Shown piece by piece: positions 9,810-18,106 of a DNA stretch of 64,000 nucleotides. Location of the stretch: positions 14,467 through 78,466 of the forward strand of contig JBIOHP010000016.1 of NCBI GenBank assembly GCA_044449065.1, given 5' to 3'. The translations under genes were made by a program, and so were the position numbers. The stretch is from JBIOHP01 sp044449065. Lineage in GTDB: Bacteria > Bacteroidota > Ignavibacteria > UBA10030 > SZUA-254. Numbering within the stretch: the stretch's first letter is position 1; every line of letters starts with the position of its first letter. Below the pieces are notes generated by a model. That model was not told the origin of the DNA. It did no database searches and saw only the letters and a list, made by a program, of their open reading frames with translations.

Positions 9810-10575
9810 GGATAACTAAATCTTGCGACTTTTTACTCTCAAATGATTGCATACTGATTGTCCCGTATATTTTTATTTCTTCAAATTTAAATCGCAGGAG
9901 GTTTTTCTTTAAATCCTGTACTGAAAATGGTTGTAATTCAATCCTTCGGACGGAATGATTATTCGCGTTATGAGATGTATTAATTTCCTCTATTTCAAAC
10001 AATAATCTACCACGGTCATACCGGTGTGTGCGAATGTAGGTAGTGTCACCCGTTATTTTGATTGTTTGAAAATGTGATTGTTGCCTTAATATCCGTTGAT
10101 AGTTAAGAATCTGGAGAATTAAGACTCCTCCGGGTTTTAACACATTCGAAAAGTTACGGATAACATTCTGTAAATCATTTTTGTGAGACAAATGTGGTAA
10201 AGTATTCCCGAGGCAAAATACGGCGTCAAACGATAAAGTATACCGCGGGGGCAGGTGTAACATACTTGCATTGTGCGCGGCGATATTTAATCTTAAATGG
10301 ATTGCTTGTTTTTTAAAGATCGCCAACATTCGATTAGAAATATCTATAGCTGTTACTGATACGCCGAGTTTTGAAAGTAGAAGCGAATGGAATCCCGTAC
10401 CGCATCCGGCGTCGAGCGCTTTTTTTATTTTATATTTATCGACCATTAAGTGATAATACGGTCTTTCTTTAACAAAACGTTTTTCGATATCCGTCATCGA
10501 ATCATAATCGTTAGCGATGGAATCATAAAACTCTTTTATACTAGTCATGTTTTGGCGCTTAATATTTTTGCTCAT
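9787..10575 (-). CDS. SAM-dependent class I methyltransferase
   Basis: A 262-residue soluble protein with the Rossmann-type methyltransferase fold. Motif I is LDAGCGTGFHS (about residues 55-65), with an acidic residue at the end of strand two (VTAIDIS) and a post-II motif region FDAVFCLGNTLPHL. The N-terminal EFYDSIANDYDSMT is typical of ubiquinone/menaquinone-type and small-molecule methyltransferases. The substrate is not recognisable. The gene starts 14 bp after the membrane ferredoxin gene, behind AGAGG on the minus strand, and overlaps the YwiC-like gene, so all three are probably one transcript. A role in modifying a lipid or quinone near the membrane would fit its neighbours but is unsupported by direct motif evidence. 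Confidence 0.85.
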   Translation of the reverse strand: MSKNIKRQNMTSIKEFYDSIANDYDSMTDIEKRFVKERPYYHLMVDKYKIKKALDAGCGTGFHSLLLSKLGVSVTAIDISNRMLAIFKKQAIHLRLNIAAHNASMLHLPPRYTLSFDAVFCLGNTLPHLSHKNDLQNVIRNFSNVLKPGGVLILQILNYQRILRQQSHFQTIKITGDTTYIRTHRYDRGRLLFEIEEINTSHNANNHSVRRIELQPFSVQDLKKNLLRFKFEEIKIYGTISMQSFESKKSQDLVIHARKRNQ

Positions 10576-10589
10576 CGGTGTACAACCTC

Positions 10590-11702
10590 TTAGAAATGTT
10601 CGTAAATCGGGGAGTCGATTGTTTGAATTCTCTGTAGATATTCTTCAGAGGTGATTGTAGTATGCCAGTGATTTGTCAATATTGCAATGCCGGTGATAGC
10701 TATAAATATCCCAACGATAAGAGTGCCAAATATCCATGACGGGAGTTGATTCTTCATGAACGGGGTTTTTATTTCGAGGGTTCGCTTCACCGGACATGCC
10801 GCAACACAGGCGAGGCACGCTGAACATTCATCGCTACGAACGGTTTGACTTATATGAACCCGGATATTTGCCGGGCAAACTTTTGTGCATAATTCGCAAT
10901 CGACGCACGTTGATAAATTACGCGTGATGTTAAATGGACTTAACCAGCTAAGCGCACCGAGAAGGGCGCCATAGGGGCATAGATACCTGCACCAGAAATT
11001 CTTTACAAAGATAGAAAGGAGGATGAAGGTAATTATAGTCCATAGGGCGAATGTAGATATCTGGGAAAAAAATAAGTACAGTTTGATGTCGGCAATTTTA
11101 TTATACGGACTGGCAATGAAGTTCTCCAGAGCCGAAGTATCCATCTGCAAGATTGTGTAAAGGAAAAATAATAAAATAATATATTTTAATGACCGCAACG
11201 GATAATCCAGCCATTTCGGAAGAGTTAAATTATTGTTCATTAGGCGGCGGCCGAGCATCCAGAGCGATTCGCTTATCGTGCCAATCGGACAAAGCCAGCT
11301 ACAAAATGCTTTTTTCAGTAGAACGCTTATTGTAACAATAGCGAGGAAAATAAAGAATCCGGCAGGATGAATATTGTTGACAATTCCGGTCGATAACCAA
11401 TATTTAAGACTAATCAGGGCGCTGATTGGAAGAAATCCCTCAACTCCCGGCGGGCGGTTAACGAATATTGATTTGCCGCTCAACATACCCCACCTAAGAA
11501 AGAGATGAAACTCTATACCGATCCAGATGCATAATAGGAAAAAACACACTTGGACGGTTGATCGATAGAATTGTGAATCTTCTTTGTAACGCAGAATTAA
11601 TCTCTTGAACCATACCGGTTCTTGCCGGTAGGTATTTCGTTTTACTCGCAACTCCGGAGGAATCTTTTTTATTCTTAATTTATCCTTGACGGCTGCGTTC
11701 AT
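10590..11702 (-). CDS. Membrane-bound 4Fe-4S ferredoxin, NapH/NosR-C-terminal-like
   Basis: A 370-residue inner-membrane electron-transfer protein. It has about five membrane segments, two CxxxCP motifs in loops (CSWLCP at 134-139 and CRYLCP at 238-243), and two cytosolic 4Fe-4S clusters: Cys266/269/272/276 and Cys293/296/299/303. This is the architecture of NapH, CcoG and the NosR C-terminal half, which carry electrons between the quinone pool and periplasmic or membrane reductases. A final membrane helix (about 323-345) precedes a short tail. First gene of the three-gene minus-strand operon. No reductase gene is present in the window, so the electron acceptor is unknown. Confidence 0.85.
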   Translation of the reverse strand: MNAAVKDKLRIKKIPPELRVKRNTYRQEPVWFKRLILRYKEDSQFYRSTVQVCFFLLCIWIGIEFHLFLRWGMLSGKSIFVNRPPGVEGFLPISALISLKYWLSTGIVNNIHPAGFFIFLAIVTISVLLKKAFCSWLCPIGTISESLWMLGRRLMNNNLTLPKWLDYPLRSLKYIILLFFLYTILQMDTSALENFIASPYNKIADIKLYLFFSQISTFALWTIITFILLSIFVKNFWCRYLCPYGALLGALSWLSPFNITRNLSTCVDCELCTKVCPANIRVHISQTVRSDECSACLACVAACPVKRTLEIKTPFMKNQLPSWIFGTLIVGIFIAITGIAILTNHWHTTITSEEYLQRIQTIDSPIYEHF

Positions 11703-12127
11703 CTCGGTCGTCGAGAGCTAATTAGGTGCATCATTATTATTGTACTTGAAATTGTCGATTATGGATATTTTGAATGAACATCCTGCATAGCCGGTCAGTG
11801 CATCCGAAGTGCTATATCTCAAATCTTATGCCATATCAGATATATTAATCTGAAATATGTAAGTTATTGATATTAAAGACAGTTATAGTAATTTAATTTT
11901 GATTCGGCTCGAATCGATTATCACTATATTCTCAATTGTGATAAGATGGAATTATCAATTATTCAAATGTGAGGTTCGAATAGTTTTTAAGAAATGGAAC
12001 CGGAGTGTAAATTTGTATAGACCAACAAGCGATCTGCCGCGTATTGACGTGAATTTAACAGGGGGACAGATGTTAGTAATTCTGGATTATAAATAAAATA
12101 CTTAATCCATCAAACGGTGCGTTAAAA
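11703..12127. other. Intergenic region between two minus-strand operons
   Basis: This 425-bp AT-rich stretch should hold the end of the GldL/GldM operon transcript and the promoter of the membrane ferredoxin operon. I see no strong hairpin-plus-T-run and no convincing promoter boxes. A 65-codon plus-strand frame at 11899-12096 lacks a good ribosome-binding site and any recognisable feature, and is treated as noise. Confidence 0.6.
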
Positions 12128-13504
12128 TTATAATTGTGGCAAGTTAAATTGTTTTGACGATGTGGCTTGTCCGCCATATTGATCGGTGACCGTTAATTTC
12201 AGAAATACTGACGTCGGTTTATCCTTTAATGATACTGTGATAGTAAAGGATGTTCCCCGTATGCGATCAATGGTTGCGATTCCCGAAGGTTGTGATTGTA
12301 AGGATGCGGTGACCAATCCTCCGCTTGCATCGGTGCTGGTAAATTGGATGTTATACGCTTCTCTTCCACGATCGAGGTTTTGCTGAACCCACTTTACCTG
12401 CGGAGGGGGTGGCGCAGTTAAAGATACCCGATGTTCCTTTATCGTTACCCCATGGTATTGCACATTGAAAGATAAAGATCCCCAACCTTTTGCGGGAGTT
12501 ATCATAAATGGGGGGAGGGCAGGCTGCGTCGCTAATGGTTGACCATCGTGAAATGATTGAACTGTAAGATTTAACGCGTTGATTCCCGCGATTTGACCAT
12601 CAAATTGATACGGGATTCCCCAGAACCACTTCTCGGCAGGCGGCCTGTTGAATAAAGCAGGCCGGACGTCGACGTCGAAGGTAGTCGAAGCGCGATCTTT
12701 TGAACCGCCGCCTCGTTCCGCATCCACCGTTACTGTGAACGAATGTTTTCCTTGTTTTGGCGAATCCCATAAAAATGTTAAATATGATTCTCCGGTTGTT
12801 GATTTTTCTAATTTTCCCCCGCCGGTTACATTATAGGAGACGCCTTGCATCGAAGCTATCCCCCCGATAAAGATTTTTTTCTGAAAGGCGGGACCAACCA
12901 CCCACGTTTCATGGACGTCAGTAACACTAAGATTGATTTGCTCCTTTGCTAATCCACCTTTAACTACCTTCACTAATAATGCCGTTGTATCCCTGTCAAC
13001 ATCTGCAAGAGCATCTGAGTATGGTATGCTATAGGTGCTATCTCCGATTTTTACGGACATTTGGGCTCCATCTAATTTTAATCGGTTCTTAAATCCCGTT
13101 ACTTTGAATCGGTACGTGCCCTCGCCCAATGGGGCATATACCATAACCCCGTCTCCGTAATCGTTGTAGACTCGACCTTCCAGAGGTAGGGTTTGATTGC
13201 CGTCCGGGGAAATTTTTTCCGATTCCAGCAAGGTGAAAATGATGTCGTCTTTTTGAATCGGTCCTTCTGTTTGAATCTTTACCCTGACTGAATCGTTCAT
13301 GTGCGGCTGGCTTACATCGATAAAATATTTTGTTGTATCTATGTACGTGTTCAGATGAAGGGGTTTGACGTACACCGCTACGAGTTGTGCGATCATAGCA
13401 TTCCGTTGTTCGAGCGTTCGATCCCGTTCAACCGTAATCGCGAATACCGTCATTACGGCGACGAGATAGAGGATAAAATAGAATGATATGTCGGAGGATT
13501 TCAT
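12128..13504 (-). CDS. GldM/PorM-like T9SS motor subunit (divergent)
   Basis: A 458-residue protein with a short cytoplasmic N-terminus, one membrane helix (about residues 7-24, followed by ITVERDR), and a long periplasmic part of beta-rich, Ig-like segments. That is the topology of GldM/PorM, which in type IX secretion pairs with GldL and transmits proton-driven motion across the periplasm. Residues 25-55 form a likely helical neck. Sequence likeness to GldM is weak; the call rests on topology, length and position. It starts one base after the TGA of the GldL-like gene, so the two are certainly coupled. Alternative: an unrelated single-pass periplasmic Ig protein. Confidence 0.55.
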   Translation of the reverse strand: MKSSDISFYFILYLVAVMTVFAITVERDRTLEQRNAMIAQLVAVYVKPLHLNTYIDTTKYFIDVSQPHMNDSVRVKIQTEGPIQKDDIIFTLLESEKISPDGNQTLPLEGRVYNDYGDGVMVYAPLGEGTYRFKVTGFKNRLKLDGAQMSVKIGDSTYSIPYSDALADVDRDTTALLVKVVKGGLAKEQINLSVTDVHETWVVGPAFQKKIFIGGIASMQGVSYNVTGGGKLEKSTTGESYLTFLWDSPKQGKHSFTVTVDAERGGGSKDRASTTFDVDVRPALFNRPPAEKWFWGIPYQFDGQIAGINALNLTVQSFHDGQPLATQPALPPFMITPAKGWGSLSFNVQYHGVTIKEHRVSLTAPPPPQVKWVQQNLDRGREAYNIQFTSTDASGGLVTASLQSQPSGIATIDRIRGTSFTITVSLKDKPTSVFLKLTVTDQYGGQATSSKQFNLPQL

Positions 13505-13505
13505 A

Positions 13506-14312
13506 TCAACCTTTGGCTTGGTCCGCCGCTCGTTGAGTCAATTGCAAGAGTAACAGGTCGAATTCTTTCTTAATTCTTGAATTTAAATGATCGCTGACGA
13601 TGAGTTCAAGATGTTTTGATAATTCACTCATCGATGCGTCGAGCCGCGAAAGTTCTTCAAATTTTTCCTCGGTCATCCGAAGCCGGCTTTCGAGAAGAGC
13701 TAAGTGATCCGTGAGCCCTTTGGTCGCGATCAGAAATTTTTGATTGAACTCTTTTGTTTCTGCGGGATTCATCTGGCGTGCGGTAATTGTTTCGCCTAAA
13801 TTCTTCAGAGTGGATTCAAGAGTATTCGATTTCTCTGCTCTAATATCTGCTTTTTGCAGCAGCGAGTTCATCTGCGTCAATGCTGTTGCCATTCCTTCTT
13901 GCGAGTTGGTTTTATGCCCGTTGGTCTCAGTCTTCTCATCGATTACATAAAACATTGCGACGCCATAGACGATGAGCAGGAGAAATTCGTTCCCGAGGGC
14001 AACATACACCACTTCCTTCGGTAAAATGCCGAGAGAACGCAAACCAACTGCTACGACAAGAAAACCCGCTGCACCGACGACAAACCCCTGAATATTATAT
14101 TTATAGGTTTTTATAAAATTTTCCCGCATGAACATCGAAAACCCATGCCGGAAGCCATACTTATTCACATCCCTAAAAAAATGTTCGCGAAGCGGACCAT
14201 CATCGGTTTCGATGATAAGGATAGCTCCAAAGAGTATTATAAGCCCTGGTGATGCGAGGAGGAGAATTGGGACGTAAAATATAATTTTGACTAATCTTGC
14301 GAGAATATGCAT
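13506..14312 (-). CDS. GldL/PorL-like T9SS motor subunit with N-terminal extension
   Basis: A 268-residue inner-membrane protein. Residues 75-125 hold a membrane hairpin resembling the GldL core: VGAAGFLVVAVGL (79-91), then ALGNEFLLLIVYGVAMFYV with Glu109 inside the helix, where GldL has its functionally important membrane glutamate. The following cytoplasmic segment LLQKADIRAE..LKNLGETI (151-176) matches the conserved GldL region after its helices, then a coiled-coil tail runs to the end. Compared with GldL it has about 70 extra N-terminal residues containing another hydrophobic hairpin (10-34). The expected role is the proton-conducting motor of type IX secretion and gliding with GldM. Coupled to the GldM-like gene downstream; 51 bp after the barrel gene upstream. 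Confidence 0.72.
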   Translation of the reverse strand: MHILARLVKIIFYVPILLLASPGLIILFGAILIIETDDGPLREHFFRDVNKYGFRHGFSMFMRENFIKTYKYNIQGFVVGAAGFLVVAVGLRSLGILPKEVVYVALGNEFLLLIVYGVAMFYVIDEKTETNGHKTNSQEGMATALTQMNSLLQKADIRAEKSNTLESTLKNLGETITARQMNPAETKEFNQKFLIATKGLTDHLALLESRLRMTEEKFEELSRLDASMSELSKHLELIVSDHLNSRIKKEFDLLLLQLTQRAADQAKG

Positions 14313-14363
14313 ATGTTATCTTTCAAGAATTGGATGATTCACATGAGAAGAATATTCTTCATG

Positions 14364-15647
14364 TTAAAATGCAAGCCGTATGCGCGGAGAGAGCATAATA
14401 AAATACGAATTTTCCCACGGCTCGGGGTCCCGGAAAACAGGCAGGGAATATTTCAGATCGGTATAGATGAAATCCTTTACGATCTCTATCCAGGCGGTCA
14501 CCATTAGTGTTGATGAGTAACTTTGTAATTCGACTCCATAGGTGTGTATTCCGCTGCGTTTATAATTCAGTTTAATGATTGGACTGTAATAATCAAATTT
14601 GTCCGCGATGAATACACTATAATCTTTTTGAATTTCTCCCCTGATAATCTCATGGTACCCTACACCAACGCTCATGGTGAAGAAATGTTCATTATTAATC
14701 GTGCCCAAATTCCGGCTATAGAATCCCTGGAGCATGGTGCGTATGAAATACGCGTCTGTAAGACTCGTATAGGTTATATTCGAATCCCTGTTGGAAAAAC
14801 TACTGCTGAGGAAATGAAAATCGAACGTTCCGGATGCAGCCGGAAAAGAATATTGGGCTGAGAAACCGGTTGTGCCGTTAAGTTTTCGAGCAGGGATATT
14901 AAATGGAGCGACAAAGTTTGTGGGTTTATTCCCAACGTCAATCGGAACGACTAAACCAAGTTTAATCTGATCTATAAATAATGATAGATCCGCAGTGCCT
15001 GCCGACCAAAAGGGATAACCGATATCGTCGTTTCCAATCTGGGCGTCGATTCCCCACCCGTTTGCGAATTTTATATTTCCGCCGAAGAGTGACGCTTCAA
15101 AATAAACGTCCTTCGGCTCGGGATTTTGAAGCGTTAATTTCTTGGGTTCGGGTATCGGCGGTCCACTCGCGCGGGGATAATCCTCCGAAAGTATGGTCCT
15201 GCGAAGATTATCGCCAAGGAATAACCGTACTTCTTCTCTTCCCATCGAAACGCTTCCCATCGATAGTTTTTCTATTTCGGTTTTCGACGGATTTGTAATT
15301 ACTATCAGGCTGCTGTCCCGTGATGGAAATTTCAATCGATTCCGGAAGACTTTTTGGACCCGTTCACGGATATCGTCGTCATTAATGATCCATGTGGGGA
15401 AGTGCGTGATATAAGCGCTATCGACATTATTTAACGACGCAAGAATCCGCTCAAGCATTGCCCGGTTGGCGCGTTTTTTATATAACTCTATGCTAAGTTT
15501 TTTCCTCGTGTCATACGATGTATCGCTCTGCGGTGATTGGCTCCAGGATGTCGTTGTGAATATTCCCGATAATAATACTATGAACAGCGCTTTAGCCATT
15601 AAATGATACAATTGTTCGCTCGATATATTTGACTTCCGATAGTTCAT
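14364..15647 (-). CDS. Outer-membrane beta-barrel protein, paralog 2 of the motor operon
   Basis: I chose ATG at 15647, whose A is the last base of the preceding gene's stop (TGATG), giving 427 residues and a proper signal peptide (membrane core AKALFIVLLSGIFTTTSWSQ). A longer frame up to 15701 would overlap the previous gene. After a helical/periplasmic region (to about residue 165) comes a beta-barrel-like part with alternating aromatic strands and a C-terminal Phe. The motif GNDDIGYPFWSAGTA is shared with the previous gene product (GKDELGLPFWTAGTA), so the two are paralogs. Position before GldL/GldM mirrors porP in porPKLMN clusters, suggesting an outer-membrane T9SS component, but no direct PorP/SprF match was recognised. 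Confidence 0.6.
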   Translation of the reverse strand: MNYRKSNISSEQLYHLMAKALFIVLLSGIFTTTSWSQSPQSDTSYDTRKKLSIELYKKRANRAMLERILASLNNVDSAYITHFPTWIINDDDIRERVQKVFRNRLKFPSRDSSLIVITNPSKTEIEKLSMGSVSMGREEVRLFLGDNLRRTILSEDYPRASGPPIPEPKKLTLQNPEPKDVYFEASLFGGNIKFANGWGIDAQIGNDDIGYPFWSAGTADLSLFIDQIKLGLVVPIDVGNKPTNFVAPFNIPARKLNGTTGFSAQYSFPAASGTFDFHFLSSSFSNRDSNITYTSLTDAYFIRTMLQGFYSRNLGTINNEHFFTMSVGVGYHEIIRGEIQKDYSVFIADKFDYYSPIIKLNYKRSGIHTYGVELQSYSSTLMVTAWIEIVKDFIYTDLKYSLPVFRDPEPWENSYFIMLSPRIRLAF

Positions 15648-17137
15648 CAAAAATCCACAATTAATCGCGGTGATACGATAACGAAATTTGGCAATTCCCA
15701 ATCCCTGACCGATCTGTTGATTATTGTGACATATTTTAATTCAACGCTTAACGTATGCGGCACAATATCTAACCATGCTGTTCCCATCAATGATAGATCG
15801 AACAATTGCAGTCCTCCGCCAAAACGCTCATTCGGCGATTCGTGGATATAGTCCATTTTCAGATACAAATTTGCTTCAACATTATTATAGGATGTAGCAA
15901 TATCCCCGGAAGCAATGGGCGGAACGAGAGATGCTTGTTGAAATTGCGCGTCCGCGGCGCCGATCTTCACGCGCATGAAATTCATATTGTTCAATGAAAA
16001 ACCAAAGGAATAATAAAGGAGCAATTCCTGTGATAAATAATAGAATTTGTCGTACCTGGTTAATCCGTCCCTATCCGAAGTTGAAAGAGACGCGGAGGTG
16101 AAATATCCGCCGAAGTTTCCTACATCAAATTCTCCGGATATGCCCCGCGCGCCATCTAACACGCGATTTCTAATCGGAAAGACCGGGAAGTTTTCTCCTC
16201 CGCCTCTGCCGCCGTTTATGGGAAGCTGAAACCCTAACTTAATCTCTTTGTAACTTGCTAAAATTGTTGCGGTTCCGGCTGTCCAGAATGGCAGCCCAAG
16301 TTCATCTTTACCGAATTTCACCGTGCCGCCCCAATACGGACCAATTTTGAAGTTCAATCCGTACAACGAGGCGTCGAACATGCCGAAATGCCTTACCGTT
16401 TTCGTCCCCAGCTTGAGGAATTTATCTTCGAGTTGATCTGTGGTGAGGAGTTCCGGTTGGAGCGGAGTGGGAATTGCGAAATTTGAATCGCGAAGTTCAA
16501 TGTCTTTAGAATAATTGCCGCTTTCAACAACCTTCCGGTAAAGAAACTTATCCGTGGATTTCTCAATAGCATCCTTAAGCGTAAGGCCTTTGAATACCGA
16601 CGTTCCAAACCTCACTTCTATAAGATCGTTGGTTTGTGATGCCAGTACCTCCGCATCTGTTCCCGATTCCGATTGAATTGAAGAATCGACTGCCATCAGC
16701 GCATAAAAGAGCGAATCCCGCAGAACAGGGTTCGTAATTCGCCAGGCTTTTACCTGCGCATGATAATACATTGTTGGATCGATTGTCGATGCTTCAAGTA
16801 TAGTCTGAAAATAGGCGAGCTGTTCGTTTATTAGCGTTATAGAATCGATCAGCGCCAGTATGGGGATATTCTCAATAATGGGTACATCCTCCGGACTGAG
16901 TGGGTTAGCAAAATCATCACTCGATTTTACTTGCTCGGGAACCCCTGCTTGAATTTGAATATTTGGGGGAATATTGCCCATTACCCCGCGGTCGCCTTTG
17001 CTGGTGTCGATGGGAAGAAAAAAGTCCTCATCGGATTCCGATGCACTGTGGCTGCCGGAACACCCTGCAAATATTGCAAGGAAAATAATTAACGTAAATG
17101 AAACAATAGTGGCAATATCGGTTCTTTTCGTGATCAC
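15647..17137 (-). CDS. Outer-membrane barrel protein with lipoprotein-like signal, paralog 1
   Basis: The frame extends to a TTG at 17257, but that would place the signal peptide 50 residues in. GTG at 17137, preceded by AAGGA nine bases upstream on the minus strand, gives 496 residues beginning with a normal signal peptide and a lipobox-like LAIFAGC, so a lipoprotein is possible. A charged, Pro/Asp-rich linker and a helical region (through about residue 260) precede a barrel-like half ending in IVDF. The barrel half shares the PFW(S/T)AGTA motif and C-terminal layout with the next gene; the N-terminal halves differ. First gene of the GldL/GldM operon, with 1-bp overlap to paralog 2. Combining lipoprotein and barrel would merge roles that PorK and PorP play separately; this is inference. 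Confidence 0.58.
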   Translation of the reverse strand: MITKRTDIATIVSFTLIIFLAIFAGCSGSHSASESDEDFFLPIDTSKGDRGVMGNIPPNIQIQAGVPEQVKSSDDFANPLSPEDVPIIENIPILALIDSITLINEQLAYFQTILEASTIDPTMYYHAQVKAWRITNPVLRDSLFYALMAVDSSIQSESGTDAEVLASQTNDLIEVRFGTSVFKGLTLKDAIEKSTDKFLYRKVVESGNYSKDIELRDSNFAIPTPLQPELLTTDQLEDKFLKLGTKTVRHFGMFDASLYGLNFKIGPYWGGTVKFGKDELGLPFWTAGTATILASYKEIKLGFQLPINGGRGGGENFPVFPIRNRVLDGARGISGEFDVGNFGGYFTSASLSTSDRDGLTRYDKFYYLSQELLLYYSFGFSLNNMNFMRVKIGAADAQFQQASLVPPIASGDIATSYNNVEANLYLKMDYIHESPNERFGGGLQLFDLSLMGTAWLDIVPHTLSVELKYVTIINRSVRDWELPNFVIVSPRLIVDF

Positions 17138-18106
17138 AATGGAAGATCCTTGAGAATTCCCTTTTTCACCTGTAGAATGGTCATTAAAATGAGAATGACT
17201 GAATTGATTGTGCTGGGGAAGAGTTATTGTTCGGAAGATGAACTGATTTTTGTTCAAATTTTCGAATTTAATGTGTTTGGAAATAGTGAAGAACTATTTG
17301 TTTTATAAAATTATCTAAACGAATACTATTTGCGTGTAAATATAATCCATTGATGCCTCAAAAACAACCTCTATGCGACTGGGATCACATCATTTGTGCT
17401 CAAATTAGTTAATTATTGTAAATTCTACATTTTTCTAAGTGCTTTGGCTCACATTAGTACATTAAGGTAAAAGGAACCCTCGCGCTTCTCCGGCAGATAT
17501 AAAATTGTCTGCAACATGCTTTTCTCTTATCACACAGTTTTAGTGATTTCTAACACACCCACTCTTGCCCAAAGAACACCATATACTTAAATTGAACAAG
17601 TAATTACGATTAAAATTCCCGTTGATAACACCGAGAGTTTTATAGTTTTTACACGCACTTCGTTTCGACACAGGGAATCGGGTTTATTTTATTGAAAGGA
17701 TAGACATACCACCTCTGGTATTGATGGTGGTTTGATCGGTATGCTCTATCATCTCATGTAATTTCTTTCAGAATTACATGAATGTGATATTGTTATAATT
17801 ATTTCTCTGATACATTTGAAATAATTATAAAAGATGAGAATATCTCTTCACCTCGTGAGAGGAAAAATGTCTCTATCCAGCTTCCAACCCCGATTCCTTC
17901 TATCTCAAAACGAAAATACAATTACATAATGAGGGTCAAAATTTTTTTGATCTGAAAACGGGCATAACGTTCAAAACGGGCTGCGGGCATTCGGACTACA
18001 TTCCGATCGCTCTATTATAATAGTCAGCGTCTGTGCGTTCGCTCATTCAATGCGAAAATAAAATTTTAAAACAATTAATCAATCACAACAATACAATGAG
18101 GTTAAT
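17138..18106. other. Divergent intergenic control region with three perfect or near-perfect inverted repeats
   Basis: Nearly 1 kb without a gene separates the minus-strand motor operon from the plus-strand MerR-like regulator. It contains an ACCACC/GGTGGT pair (17708-17732), CATGTAATT with its complement (17755-17780), TTATAATTATTTC with its complement (17793-17830), and a 12-base perfect palindrome CTATTATAATAG (18012-18023) that includes TATAAT. These could be operators or RNA hairpins. No coding frame is supported. Confidence 0.5.
17793..17830. repeat. 13-bp perfect inverted repeat, AT-rich
   Basis: TTATAATTATTTC at 17793-17805 pairs perfectly with GAAATAATTATAA at 17818-17830 across a 12-base loop. 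It has no GC-rich stem and no T-run that would make it a classical terminator. It lies 276 bp upstream of the MerR-like gene, so an operator or a 5' leader structure is possible. Confidence 0.55.

Noticed and set aside
11899..12096. 65-codon plus-strand frame in the spacer before the membrane ferredoxin operon
   Set aside because: No ribosome-binding site, no recognisable feature, AT-rich spacer; expected by chance.
15648..15701. N-terminal extension of the second barrel gene to 15701
   Set aside because: It overlaps the preceding gene by 55 bp and adds 18 residues before the signal peptide; the TGATG junction gives a better start.
17138..18106. Cobalamin riboswitch upstream of the B12-domain-like regulator
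   Set aside because: I looked for a B12-box-like conserved core and multi-stem layout and could not find one; only simple AT-rich hairpins are present.
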